7,377 bases of DNA, taken from the NCBI GenBank assembly GCA_937893785.1, contig CALCSP010000202.1, positions 1 through 7,377 of the forward strand, given 5' to 3'. The first letter of the stretch is position 1; every line of letters starts with the position of its first letter. Made by a program: the position numbers and the translations under genes. Source of the DNA: an uncultured Verrucomicrobiales bacterium (GTDB lineage Bacteria > Verrucomicrobiota > Verrucomicrobiia > Verrucomicrobiales > DEV007). This document shows positions 1 to 5,777 of this stretch, piece after piece. The notes under the pieces are model-generated. The model made no database searches. It worked only from the letters and a program-made list of their open reading frames with translations, and was not told the DNA's origin.

Positions 1-146
1 TCCATATCACCGTGCTTTCCTTCATCAATCCACGACTGAAATTCATCAGCATGTGTTGCCCTCCCTGCGGGCGCAAAGCGGCATTCGTCAAACCCGAGCT
101 GCGAGGCAACTTTCCTGACTTGGCTCTCCAGTGTCTCAGGCATCAT
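1..146 (-). CDS. queG: Epoxyqueuosine reductase QueG, N-terminal 48 residues (cut by window edge)
   Basis: This is the start of a gene that continues beyond the left edge. It reads from ATG at 146 (or the second ATG at 143) for 48 codons without a stop. The visible part has the layout of a QueG N-terminus: a 'LGFDECRFAPAG' segment at residues 17-28, then 'FQSWIDEGKHGDM' at 36-48, matching the family pattern of a hydrophobic strand followed by F-x-x-W-L/I-x-x-G-x-H-G-x-M. QueG is a cobalamin and iron-sulphur enzyme that reduces epoxyqueuosine to queuosine in tRNA, the last step of that pathway. The cofactor-binding regions lie outside the window, so the call rests on the N-terminus only. The ATG follows the aroK stop directly (TGAATGATG), so the two are probably co-transcribed and translationally coupled. 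No clear ribosome binding site is seen. Confidence 0.8.
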   Translation of the reverse strand, partial: MMPETLESQVRKVASQLGFDECRFAPAGRATHADEFQSWIDEGKHGDM

Positions 147-695
147 TCAATGACTTGCTGAAAACCAGAAACGGGCACTCTCGGCAATTCCATATGCCAG
201 TTCCTCACTGCTAAGATCATCCACATCAATACACTCATCTGCCGCTTCCCTATAAAGCTCAATACGCTTGGCCATGAGTTCCTCGACACTACGCCTTGGA
301 TCATCAGTGTTAAGCAGAGGCCGGTCATCACTTTTTGATGCCCTCTCGATAATCACATCAATGCTGGCATCAAGCCAAATAACCATGCCCAGTGAACGAA
401 TTAGCTCAATATTTGCAGCTCGAGTAACAATCCCTCCTCCGGTTGATATCACCATCCGTTCGCGATTCAGCAAATCCCTCAAAACCTCGCATTCCAAGTC
501 ACGAAAGCCATCTTGACCCACCTCACTGAAAATGTCCGTGATCGGCTTGCCTGCTCGTTTAACAATGAGATCGTCAGTATCCACAACATCAAAGCCCAGC
601 CCAGGTGCCAGGGCTTTTGCCAGAGTGGATTTGCCAGTAGCCATGAACCCGATCAAAATAAGGTTTACCGGCGTTTTGCGTATCATATTGGCCAT
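147..695 (-). CDS. aroK: Shikimate kinase AroK
   Basis: Phosphorylates shikimate to shikimate 3-phosphate with ATP, the fifth step of the chorismate (aromatic amino acid) pathway, in the cytoplasm. With the ATG at 695 the protein is 182 residues, a normal length. Visible motifs: Walker A loop GFMATGKST (16-24; the usual third-position Gly is Ala), DTDD (39-42) with the shikimate-binding Asp, FRDLE (64-68) with the substrate Arg, STGGG (84-88) Walker B/substrate loop, RPLL (125-128) in the LID, and R-x-x-x-YREAA (144-152) with the adenine/substrate Arg. The frame stays open upstream to a TTG at 734, but the extra 13 residues are unlike the family; ATG 695 or ATG 686 is preferred. Ribosome-binding signals are weak at both. 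The neighbour queG begins at the base after the stop; sua5 is divergent. Confidence 0.93.
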   Translation of the reverse strand: MANMIRKTPVNLILIGFMATGKSTLAKALAPGLGFDVVDTDDLIVKRAGKPITDIFSEVGQDGFRDLECEVLRDLLNRERMVISTGGGIVTRAANIELIRSLGMVIWLDASIDVIIERASKSDDRPLLNTDDPRRSVEELMAKRIELYREAADECIDVDDLSSEELAYGIAESARFWFSASH

Positions 696-724
696 CAGTA
701 ACACTGAATTTAGTGTCCCACCCG

Positions 725-736
725 CCTTGCGCAAGG
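725..736. repeat. Perfect 12-bp palindrome in the aroK/sua5 divergent spacer
   Basis: The sequence CCTTGCGCAAGG is a perfect palindrome 30 bases upstream of the aroK start and 66 bases upstream of the sua5 start. Its position between divergent genes would suit a dimeric regulator site, but no regulator is known from the window and one 12-bp palindrome can occur by chance. Function is not established. Confidence 0.35.
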
Positions 737-778
737 ATTAGAGCATACGGTGTGTTATTGACGCCCGGCACCTATTCG

Positions 779-797
779 GGATTGTTAAGCACAATCC
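779..797 (+). promoter_or_regulatory. Inverted repeat / hairpin just ahead of the sua5 start
   Basis: GGATTGT (779-785) and ACAATCC (791-797) are perfect 7-bp complementary arms around the 5-base loop TAAGC. The right arm ends five bases before the ATG at 803, in the place where a Shine-Dalgarno sequence would sit; no purine-rich site is visible there. As DNA it could be an operator; as RNA it could fold over the translation start. The repeat is seen directly; both roles are inference. Confidence 0.4.
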
Positions 798-802
798 AAC
801 GG

Positions 803-1840
803 ATGGAAACTGTAATATTAGAAGCCAGTTCACCCGAACAAATCCGCGCGGCCGTATCGAGGGCGTGCAGGTTCTTGAACCGCGGGCAGATCGTTGCGTT
901 ACCAACAGAGACAGTCTACGGTCTTGCTGCATGCGCATTCAACCCGGTTGCCTGTGCCTCGGTCTTCGAGGCCAAACAACGACCGGCATTCGATCCACTC
1001 ATTGTCCATGTCCTCGACAAAACAATGCTGAATCAAGTCGCTGAAGTGCCAGCTGATATCGCCGATCCGATAGATCGCTTGGTAAGCGAATTTTGGCCTG
1101 GACCGCTGACGCTTGTCCTGCCGAAAAAACCGGAAGTTCCAGATATTGTAACGGCAGGTCTCGATACCGTTGCGGTTCGTTGTAGCAAACACCCGGTATT
1201 CAAGGCTGTGATCAAGGAAATTGGAGCTCCAATCGCAGCTCCCAGTGCCAACCGTTTCGGCAGCATCTCACCAACTTCAAGCTCAGCGGTAATGAGTGAA
1301 CTCTCAGAACGTATACCAATGATCATAGACAGTGGTGCCTGCTCGGAAGGCATGGAATCCACGATTGTTCGGGTTGAGGCCAGTGGCAAGACTAAGCCGT
1401 TCATTCACATTTTGCGGCCCGGCCCTGTGACTGTGGAAATGCTCAAGAAAACAGGCAAAGTGATAACCGGTAAACAATTGCCCCCAGTTGGTGAAAAACT
1501 CGAGGCACCTGGACAACTCGCAAGTCACTACGCACCACGAACTCCACTGCAACTTCTCGAGAAACCCTCTGACTTTAAGCCGCAGGAAGGGCAACGCTAC
1601 GCAATGCTCAGTTACAGAGGGCAACCCAAGGACGGCTTTATTGATCTGCACCCTTGGCACGAGGTTGAAATCCTCAGTCCCGGTTCAGGAAAGATGCCCG
1701 AAGCCGCTGTGCGTTTTTTCTTTGCGCTTCGCAAGCTGGATCAATGCGGAGCGGACGCCATCATCGCCGAACCCGTCCCGGAACGCGGAGTCGGCCTTGC
1801 TATTCAGGATCGTCTCCGCCGTGCATCCGCTAAGCCGTAG
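803..1840 (+). CDS. sua5: Threonylcarbamoyl-AMP synthase, two-domain Sua5 type
   Basis: Makes threonylcarbamoyl-adenylate from threonine, bicarbonate and ATP, the first step of t6A modification at position 37 of ANN-decoding tRNAs (cytoplasm). From ATG 803 it is 345 residues, the length of full Sua5 proteins rather than the shorter single-domain TsaC. The YrdC-like domain fills roughly residues 15-208: PTETVYGL (34-41), AKQRP (57-61) with the nucleotide-binding K-x-R, FWPGPLTLVL (98-107), APSAN (146-150), SEGMESTIV (181-189) and LRPGPVT (204-210). A linker leads to the C-terminal Sua5 domain with APGQLASHYAP (235-245) and the ending GVGLAIQDRLRRAS (329-342). The frame is open upstream to GTG 713, but those 30 residues do not resemble the family. 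The start has no good Shine-Dalgarno site and is preceded by a hairpin. After its TAG the frame stays open to the murJ start. Confidence 0.93.
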   Translation: METVILEASSPEQIRAAVSRACRFLNRGQIVALPTETVYGLAACAFNPVACASVFEAKQRPAFDPLIVHVLDKTMLNQVAEVPADIADPIDRLVSEFWPGPLTLVLPKKPEVPDIVTAGLDTVAVRCSKHPVFKAVIKEIGAPIAAPSANRFGSISPTSSSAVMSELSERIPMIIDSGACSEGMESTIVRVEASGKTKPFIHILRPGPVTVEMLKKTGKVITGKQLPPVGEKLEAPGQLASHYAPRTPLQLLEKPSDFKPQEGQRYAMLSYRGQPKDGFIDLHPWHEVEILSPGSGKMPEAAVRFFFALRKLDQCGADAIIAEPVPERGVGLAIQDRLRRASAKP

Positions 1841-1876
1841 CATCTTCAGCAGTGTTCAGCTCCTCACTCAAGAAAA

Positions 1877-1966
1877 ATGAAAGGTCGCCCGAGCACCGGA
1901 CGTTGTTATCCCCGGCACGTGGAGATGCCCAGAACCCCTGACCAGATCCTCAGGATAAACCTCTAA
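1877..1966 (+). CDS. Possible 29-codon ORF overlapping the murJ start
   Basis: An ATG at 1877 opens 29 codons (MKGRPSTGRC..., ending QILRINL) whose TAA shares one base with the murJ ATG (TAATG). The same frame is already open from the sua5 TAG at 1838-1840, so this is either a small leader peptide coupled to murJ, the tail of a sua5 read-through product, or chance. The start is preceded only by AAGAAAA, a weak ribosome site. The peptide has many Arg and Pro residues and no membrane segment; I do not recognise it. Translation is unproven. Confidence 0.25.
   Translation: MKGRPSTGRCYPRHVEMPRTPDQILRINL
1952..1955 (+). promoter_or_regulatory. Ribosome binding site of murJ
   Basis: AGGA lies ten bases before the ATG at 1966, slightly far but usable. 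It supports ATG 1966 as the murJ start, as does the close match of the first residues to the family N-terminus. The site lies inside the short open frame that ends at 1966, so a ribosome finishing that frame would terminate directly on the murJ start. Confidence 0.5.
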
Positions 1967-3519
1967 TGTCGATGCTTAAGTCCATGGCCACGATCAGCGG
2001 ATTCACGCTGTTAAGCCGCCTGCTCGGCCTGTTGCGAGAGGTATTGATTGGGCGCTACCTTGGAACGGGAGGCGCTGCGGACGCATTCGTCGCTGCATTC
2101 CGTTTCCCGAACATGTTTCGCCGCATATTCGGCGAGGGAGCCTTCAACTCCGCCTACGTCCCCCTCTTCGCACGGGAACTGGAGGAAAAAGACCGTGCTG
2201 CAGCCGAACAATTTGCCTCCCGGACTTTCTCAATCTTGGCCATCGTGCTCATAGTGGGAACACTCGTGGCTATCCCTGCCATGCCTGCCATCATGTGGGT
2301 ATTTGCCCACGGTTTCACTGAAGATCCTGAAAAGTTTGACACCACTGTCAACCTTGCACGGATTATGTTCAGTTATCTATTGTGCATGGCGCTCTCTGCA
2401 CACCTGAGCGGAACGCTGAATACAATCAAGGTATTCGCAATGCCGGCTTTTGCCCCGGTAATCCTCAACCTAATCTTTATCACCGCCCTTCTCATTGTGG
2501 TTCCTGCCATGGGCCTAGTCGGTAACTTCCGTGAGATCGGGTATGTCATCTCCTGGGCGGTTTTCATCGCCGGTTTTGTGCAACTATTAGCACTCTACTT
2601 CACCTGTCGAGCCAAAGGAATCCGTGTTGTGCCTGTCAGCCCGAAAATCACACCCGGCATTAGGCGCCTGTTCACCCTGATGATACCAGGAGTCCTGGCT
2701 GCGGGTATCCAGCAGCTAAACCTCTTTGTGGGAACTGTCATCGCCTCGACACAGGATGGAGCCCTTTCCTTCCTATACTACTCCGATCGTATCTATCAAT
2801 TGCCTCTAGGCATGATCGGCATCGCCTTCGGCGTGGTCTTGCTTCCGGAAATCACTCGTAAACTGCGCAGCGGCGACCGGGAAGGAGCTACCGGCAGCAT
2901 TACCCGGGGAATGGATTTTGCCATGCTGTTAACACTTCCTGCAACGGTAGCCATGCTGGTCATTCCCGTTCCCATTATCAGCACGATCTTTGAACGAGGT
3001 GAGTTCCATGCAGAAAGTACTGCGCAAACCGCCGCCGCCCTAGCAGGTTTTGCCATCGGCCTTCCGGGCTATGTCATGGTGAGAGTATTGCAACCTGGCT
3101 ACTTTGCCAGGGAGGATACCAAGAGACCAATGATCATGGCATTGATCACGGTTGCTGTGAATATTGCCTGTTCGCTCGCCCTTTTTCCCCTGCTAGGTCA
3201 TGTCGGCATTGCTCTGGCAACAGCAATCAGCGCATGGGTCAATGTGGCTTTGCTGGCCCTCGGCCTGCGCGGCTTCTGGAAACCGGACATCAAAACCCTC
3301 CTGCGGTTGCCGAGAATGCTGATTGCAGCACTCATCATGGGCATAGCCCTATTTGGGCTTTACCGGATGACAGACAGCTGGTTTGAAGAAGAAAGCCTGA
3401 AGAGAGTGCTTGGCTTGGGACTGCTCATCATTGCAGGAATGACAACCTATTTTGCAACAGCCATTTTGCTGAAGGCAACAAGCATCAAGTCTATCAGAAG
3501 TGGGTTCTCCAGAGGTTAA
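1966..3519 (+). CDS. murJ: Lipid II flippase MurJ (MviN family)
   Basis: Inner-membrane MOP-superfamily transporter that flips lipid-linked peptidoglycan precursor (lipid II) from the cytoplasmic to the periplasmic face. At 517 residues it has the normal family length, with many hydrophobic segments consistent with about 14 membrane helices. The N-terminal signature is strong: TLLSRLLGLLRE (14-25), ADAF (38-41), FRFPNMFRRIFGEGAF (45-60). Charged residues known to be essential in the E. coli protein fall at the same numbers here: R18, R24, D39 and R52; R275 in YYSDRIYQLPLG matches E. coli R270. Later segments include GIAFGVVLLPEI (285-296) and GLPGYVMVRVLQPGYFA (about 364-380). It lies 125 bases after sua5 and may be co-transcribed with it. 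The serpin gene converges on it, with 46 bases between stop codons. Confidence 0.96.
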   Translation: MSMLKSMATISGFTLLSRLLGLLREVLIGRYLGTGGAADAFVAAFRFPNMFRRIFGEGAFNSAYVPLFARELEEKDRAAAEQFASRTFSILAIVLIVGTLVAIPAMPAIMWVFAHGFTEDPEKFDTTVNLARIMFSYLLCMALSAHLSGTLNTIKVFAMPAFAPVILNLIFITALLIVVPAMGLVGNFREIGYVISWAVFIAGFVQLLALYFTCRAKGIRVVPVSPKITPGIRRLFTLMIPGVLAAGIQQLNLFVGTVIASTQDGALSFLYYSDRIYQLPLGMIGIAFGVVLLPEITRKLRSGDREGATGSITRGMDFAMLLTLPATVAMLVIPVPIISTIFERGEFHAESTAQTAAALAGFAIGLPGYVMVRVLQPGYFAREDTKRPMIMALITVAVNIACSLALFPLLGHVGIALATAISAWVNVALLALGLRGFWKPDIKTLLRLPRMLIAALIMGIALFGLYRMTDSWFEEESLKRVLGLGLLIIAGMTTYFATAILLKATSIKSIRSGFSRG

Positions 3520-3540
3520 AAAAAACTCTTTCTGGAAAGC
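3518..3540 (-). terminator. Weak intrinsic terminator candidate for the serpin gene
   Basis: Read on the minus strand, a short stem (CTTTC-CA-GAAAG, more realistically four pairs with a four-base loop) is followed by GAG and eight T residues (3525 to 3518). It lies about 26 bases after the serpin stop. The T tract is good but the stem is short and AT-rich, so efficiency is doubtful. The T run overlaps the murJ stop codon on the other strand. Confidence 0.4.
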
Positions 3541-3550
3541 GTTACTCTAG

Positions 3551-3577
3551 CCCAACAAATTACCATCACCTGTTGGG
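3551..3577. repeat. Inverted repeat across the serpin stop codon
   Basis: CCCAACA (3551-3557) and TGTTGGG (3571-3577) are perfect 7-bp arms with a 13-base loop that contains the serpin stop. In the convergent murJ/serpin junction this could form a stem in either transcript; on the serpin strand it precedes the weak T-tract terminator at 3518-3540. No T tract follows on the murJ strand. A role in ending both transcripts is inference. Confidence 0.35.
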
Positions 3578-4831
3578 TGGCGTCACGTAGCGCCCTAGAA
3601 AAAGAATGTTGCCGCTCGACTTGTCGCAAATTAAATACAGGAAAGGGTGATCGGCGCGAAACCTTGGCCCCATCGGCCGGGCAGACTTAAACGCAACGAT
3701 GGCGGCGGTCGCGGCAGCGGCCTCGGTTCCCTCTTCGTTGACCTCGACAAAGGCCTTATGCAACACCGCACTGAGGTAAAGCCTCTTGCTTCCGTCCATG
3801 CCGGAAAAATCCGCATCGGTAAATGCCTTTTTCATACCCAATGCCTGCAAAGGTTCTCCAAGGCTAAAGGTGGAAGTCATCTTAAATTTCGGCAACCATG
3901 TATCCACCTTCGCGGGACGAATCTTATCCATCCATTCAGAAAGTTTTTGTGGGCTAAGCATTGCTTCCAGGTCAGATAAAGTTCGCTTTTTTTCCAGTGG
4001 TTTTGGCGGCCGTCGAAAACCCGTGTTTCCCTGGTTAGGCAAAAGAACAAACATCGATACCTGCTTCCCCTTGTAGGGCATCTCAAGTATCTGTACATCG
4101 GCATCTTGATAATAACCAAATTGCCCTTTCTGGAACATCATCGGAACTGTAAGAGTTTTTTGGGGGGCAACCTTGAAAGGGGTGTCCCGGGTGGCCTTTT
4201 GCTTAAACGCACTCGCCCAGCTCCCCTTGAAATAGATCGCGTTTGTCAATACCATACGTGTCAGTGAATCAATCGCACCGGCAGGGATCAGGTTCTTGAT
4301 TTTTTCGCGGGTCTGTTTTTCCACCCAACCATTGATAATTCCTCGGGCAGTTTCCGGCTTACCATAGTCAAGGCTCTGGCCGCTTGAGCGATAACTTTCA
4401 GCAATCAAATCTAGGAAATCCTTGCGGAAGGGATAATCTTGATGCGGCCAGAGGGCATTCGCTGTCGCAAGTTCCACCCCCCCTTTGACACCAACCACGT
4501 TGAGACTGGAATCAAGCCCGGCAAACGCAGCATGTAAGCGTTCCTGTGGGAGATTAAAATCTAGGGTCTTGGCCATCTCCTTGGCCGTCTCGCCACGAGC
4601 GCCTCCATAGGTCATGGCAAGGGCCGAAGAAATGCTATAAGGAGAAAGAAACAAATTGCCCTCCTCCTCTTTTAATTGTCGGTAAAGCTTAAGCGCAAAG
4701 TGCCGGTTACTGGCAGCAACAGAACGGATATCGGCGGCGTCATCAGCACCCACCAAAGGATCTGGCATGAGAACCGGAACCGACATGAGAAGAGCAAAAC
4801 ACGCCTTTGTTTGGATCAATTTTCTTTTCAT
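3566..4831 (-). CDS. Secreted serpin (serine protease inhibitor family I4)
   Basis: Serpins trap target proteases by cleavage of a reactive loop that inserts into a beta sheet. From ATG 4831 the protein is 421 residues: a signal peptide (KRK then a hydrophobic stretch, residues 2-22, likely cut near VGA/DD around 28-29), then a full serpin fold. Landmarks: NLFLSPYSISSALAMTYGGARG (residues 59-80), LTNAIYFKGSW (195-205), LEMPYKG (249-255), and the hinge EEGTEAAAATAA (366-377) with small residues, typical of an inhibitory serpin. By the 17-residue rule P1 is Lys382 and P1' Ser383, predicting trypsin-like targets. RADHPFLYLI (392-401) and NILFLGRYVTPP (408-419) end the fold. An unusual basic insertion of about 15 residues sits around 268-284. 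The frame is open to TTG 4876, but that extension would bury the signal peptide. No clear ribosome site or promoter. Confidence 0.92.
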   Translation of the reverse strand: MKRKLIQTKACFALLMSVPVLMPDPLVGADDAADIRSVAASNRHFALKLYRQLKEEEGNLFLSPYSISSALAMTYGGARGETAKEMAKTLDFNLPQERLHAAFAGLDSSLNVVGVKGGVELATANALWPHQDYPFRKDFLDLIAESYRSSGQSLDYGKPETARGIINGWVEKQTREKIKNLIPAGAIDSLTRMVLTNAIYFKGSWASAFKQKATRDTPFKVAPQKTLTVPMMFQKGQFGYYQDADVQILEMPYKGKQVSMFVLLPNQGNTGFRRPPKPLEKKRTLSDLEAMLSPQKLSEWMDKIRPAKVDTWLPKFKMTSTFSLGEPLQALGMKKAFTDADFSGMDGSKRLYLSAVLHKAFVEVNEEGTEAAAATAAIVAFKSARPMGPRFRADHPFLYLICDKSSGNILFLGRYVTPPNR

Positions 4832-5058
4832 TACTTTGTCTGAGACACTTTCAGTCACAACGTAGGAAACCTTCAACCCTTAGATAGTTTTTCAGTTCCT
4901 CTTACCTTTGTTCAATTTAGAAGGAGCAAAGATGTCTGCATACCTTATCAGAAAGACCGTGTCTCATGCATGGCAAGGCATCTAATGAAACGGTCTAAAC
5001 TGAAGGAACAACACCTTCATGCCCTTTCAGTGTAACGACGTTTTTCCCGTCAGTAATA
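4832..5058. other. 227-base spacer between serpin and peroxidase genes, with several inverted repeats
   Basis: No gene is visible here. Inverted repeats seen: TGTCT-G-AGACA (4837-4847) 6 bases before the serpin ATG; AGACCGT (4954-4960) with ACGGTCT (4990-4996), whose 29-base loop contains the palindrome CATGCATG (4965-4972); TGAAGG (5001-5006) with CCTTCA (5014-5019); an alternative pairing of ACTGAAGG (4999-5006) with CCTTTCAGT (5023-5031) that has one bulged base; and GACG/CGTC (5037-5051). The last ones could form the 3' end of the peroxidase transcript on the minus strand. The serpin promoter must lie here or further upstream, but no convincing -35/-10 pair was found. Confidence 0.5.
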
Positions 5059-5658
5059 TTATGGTTTTGCTGCCAAGGCCTCCTCAACCGCAGCTACGAA
5101 CTCCTTGGAGTTAGGCTTAGTTCTGGGAGAAAAACGGGCCTTTACCTCACCATCCCTGCCAACAAGCACTTTCTCAAAGTTCCATGAGATCCCACCCTTG
5201 CCTTTCGGCTTTGCGTCACTCGAGGTTAAATGACGGTAAAGTTCACAAATCCCTTTACCCTTAACTACTACCTTGGAGAACATGTCGAAAGTCACCCCAT
5301 AATTCGTTTTGCAGAATGTGTTGATTTCAGAATTTGTCCCTGGTTCCTGCTTAAGGAACTGATTTGCAGGAAACCCCAGAACCCGTAATCCAGCATCCTT
5401 AAACTTAATATGCAGGGCCTGAAGTTGCTCATACTGCGAGGTCAAGCCGCACTTACTGGCCACGTTTACAAAAACTACCACATTGCCCTGATAGGAGCCC
5501 AAGTCCACCTCCTTGCCCTCGATATCCTTCGCCTGAAAACGCAACGCACTGCCAACTTTGTCATTTCCTGTTGCAGGTGTGGGCGATCCTTCCCCGGCCA
5601 AAACAAAGGGAGAAACACACAAACTCACAACATTCGAAAAAATGGTGGAAAATCTCAT
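5059..5658 (-). CDS. Exported glutathione/thiol peroxidase (GPx family, Cys type)
   Basis: Reduces hydroperoxides with a thiol donor. From ATG 5658 it is 199 residues: a probable signal peptide (MRF plus a hydrophobic stretch to about residue 21, with VLA/GEG as a plausible cut site), a short Gly/Pro/Thr linker, then the thioredoxin-fold GPx domain. Catalytic tetrad: Cys70 in NVASKCGLT (65-73), Gln104 in FLKQEPG (101-107), Trp159 and Asn160 in ISWNFEK (157-163). It uses cysteine, not selenocysteine. Cys116 in INTFCKTNYGVTF matches the resolving Cys of thioredoxin-dependent GPx enzymes, so thioredoxin-like reductants are more likely than glutathione. The usual Cys of FPCNQF is Ala98. The frame runs open to ATG 5751, but the extra 31 Cys-rich residues do not fit. 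Ribosome site weak (AAAGG one base from ATG). Divergent from panC; same strand as the serpin. Confidence 0.92.
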   Translation of the reverse strand: MRFSTIFSNVVSLCVSPFVLAGEGSPTPATGNDKVGSALRFQAKDIEGKEVDLGSYQGNVVVFVNVASKCGLTSQYEQLQALHIKFKDAGLRVLGFPANQFLKQEPGTNSEINTFCKTNYGVTFDMFSKVVVKGKGICELYRHLTSSDAKPKGKGGISWNFEKVLVGRDGEVKARFSPRTKPNSKEFVAAVEEALAAKP

Positions 5659-5777
5659 GCCTTTACACAACCGATAATTGATTCCTTTGCAATGAAAATC
5701 CCATATCCAGTGATGGTTACCCACACACACGTCCCTGCACTGTTGCATCATCCTCTCACAGCCATTATTCGGTAATA

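Noticed and set aside
696..734. TTG 734 start for aroK
   Set aside because: The protein would gain 13 non-family residues before MANMIRK, and its start would overlap the 12-bp palindrome.
758..786. TTGACG with ATTGTT as a sua5 promoter
   Set aside because: The -35 is good, but every -10 candidate at 16-18 bases spacing matches the consensus poorly.
713..802. GTG 713 start for sua5
   Set aside because: The 30 additional residues have no resemblance to Sua5 proteins, and METVILEA at 803 fits the family N-terminus.
1488..1880. 130-codon open frame on the plus strand overlapping the end of sua5
   Set aside because: It lies almost wholly inside sua5 in another frame, has no recognisable domain, and sua5 is strongly supported.
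4832..4876. Longer serpin start at TTG 4876
   Set aside because: It would put 15 polar residues ahead of a well-formed signal peptide that begins MKRK at 4831, and TTG is a rarer start.
5659..5751. Longer peroxidase start at ATG 5751 adding 31 residues
   Set aside because: The extra residues are Cys- and His-rich, unlike the family, and would place the signal peptide internally; GAGAGG also abuts the ATG with no spacing.
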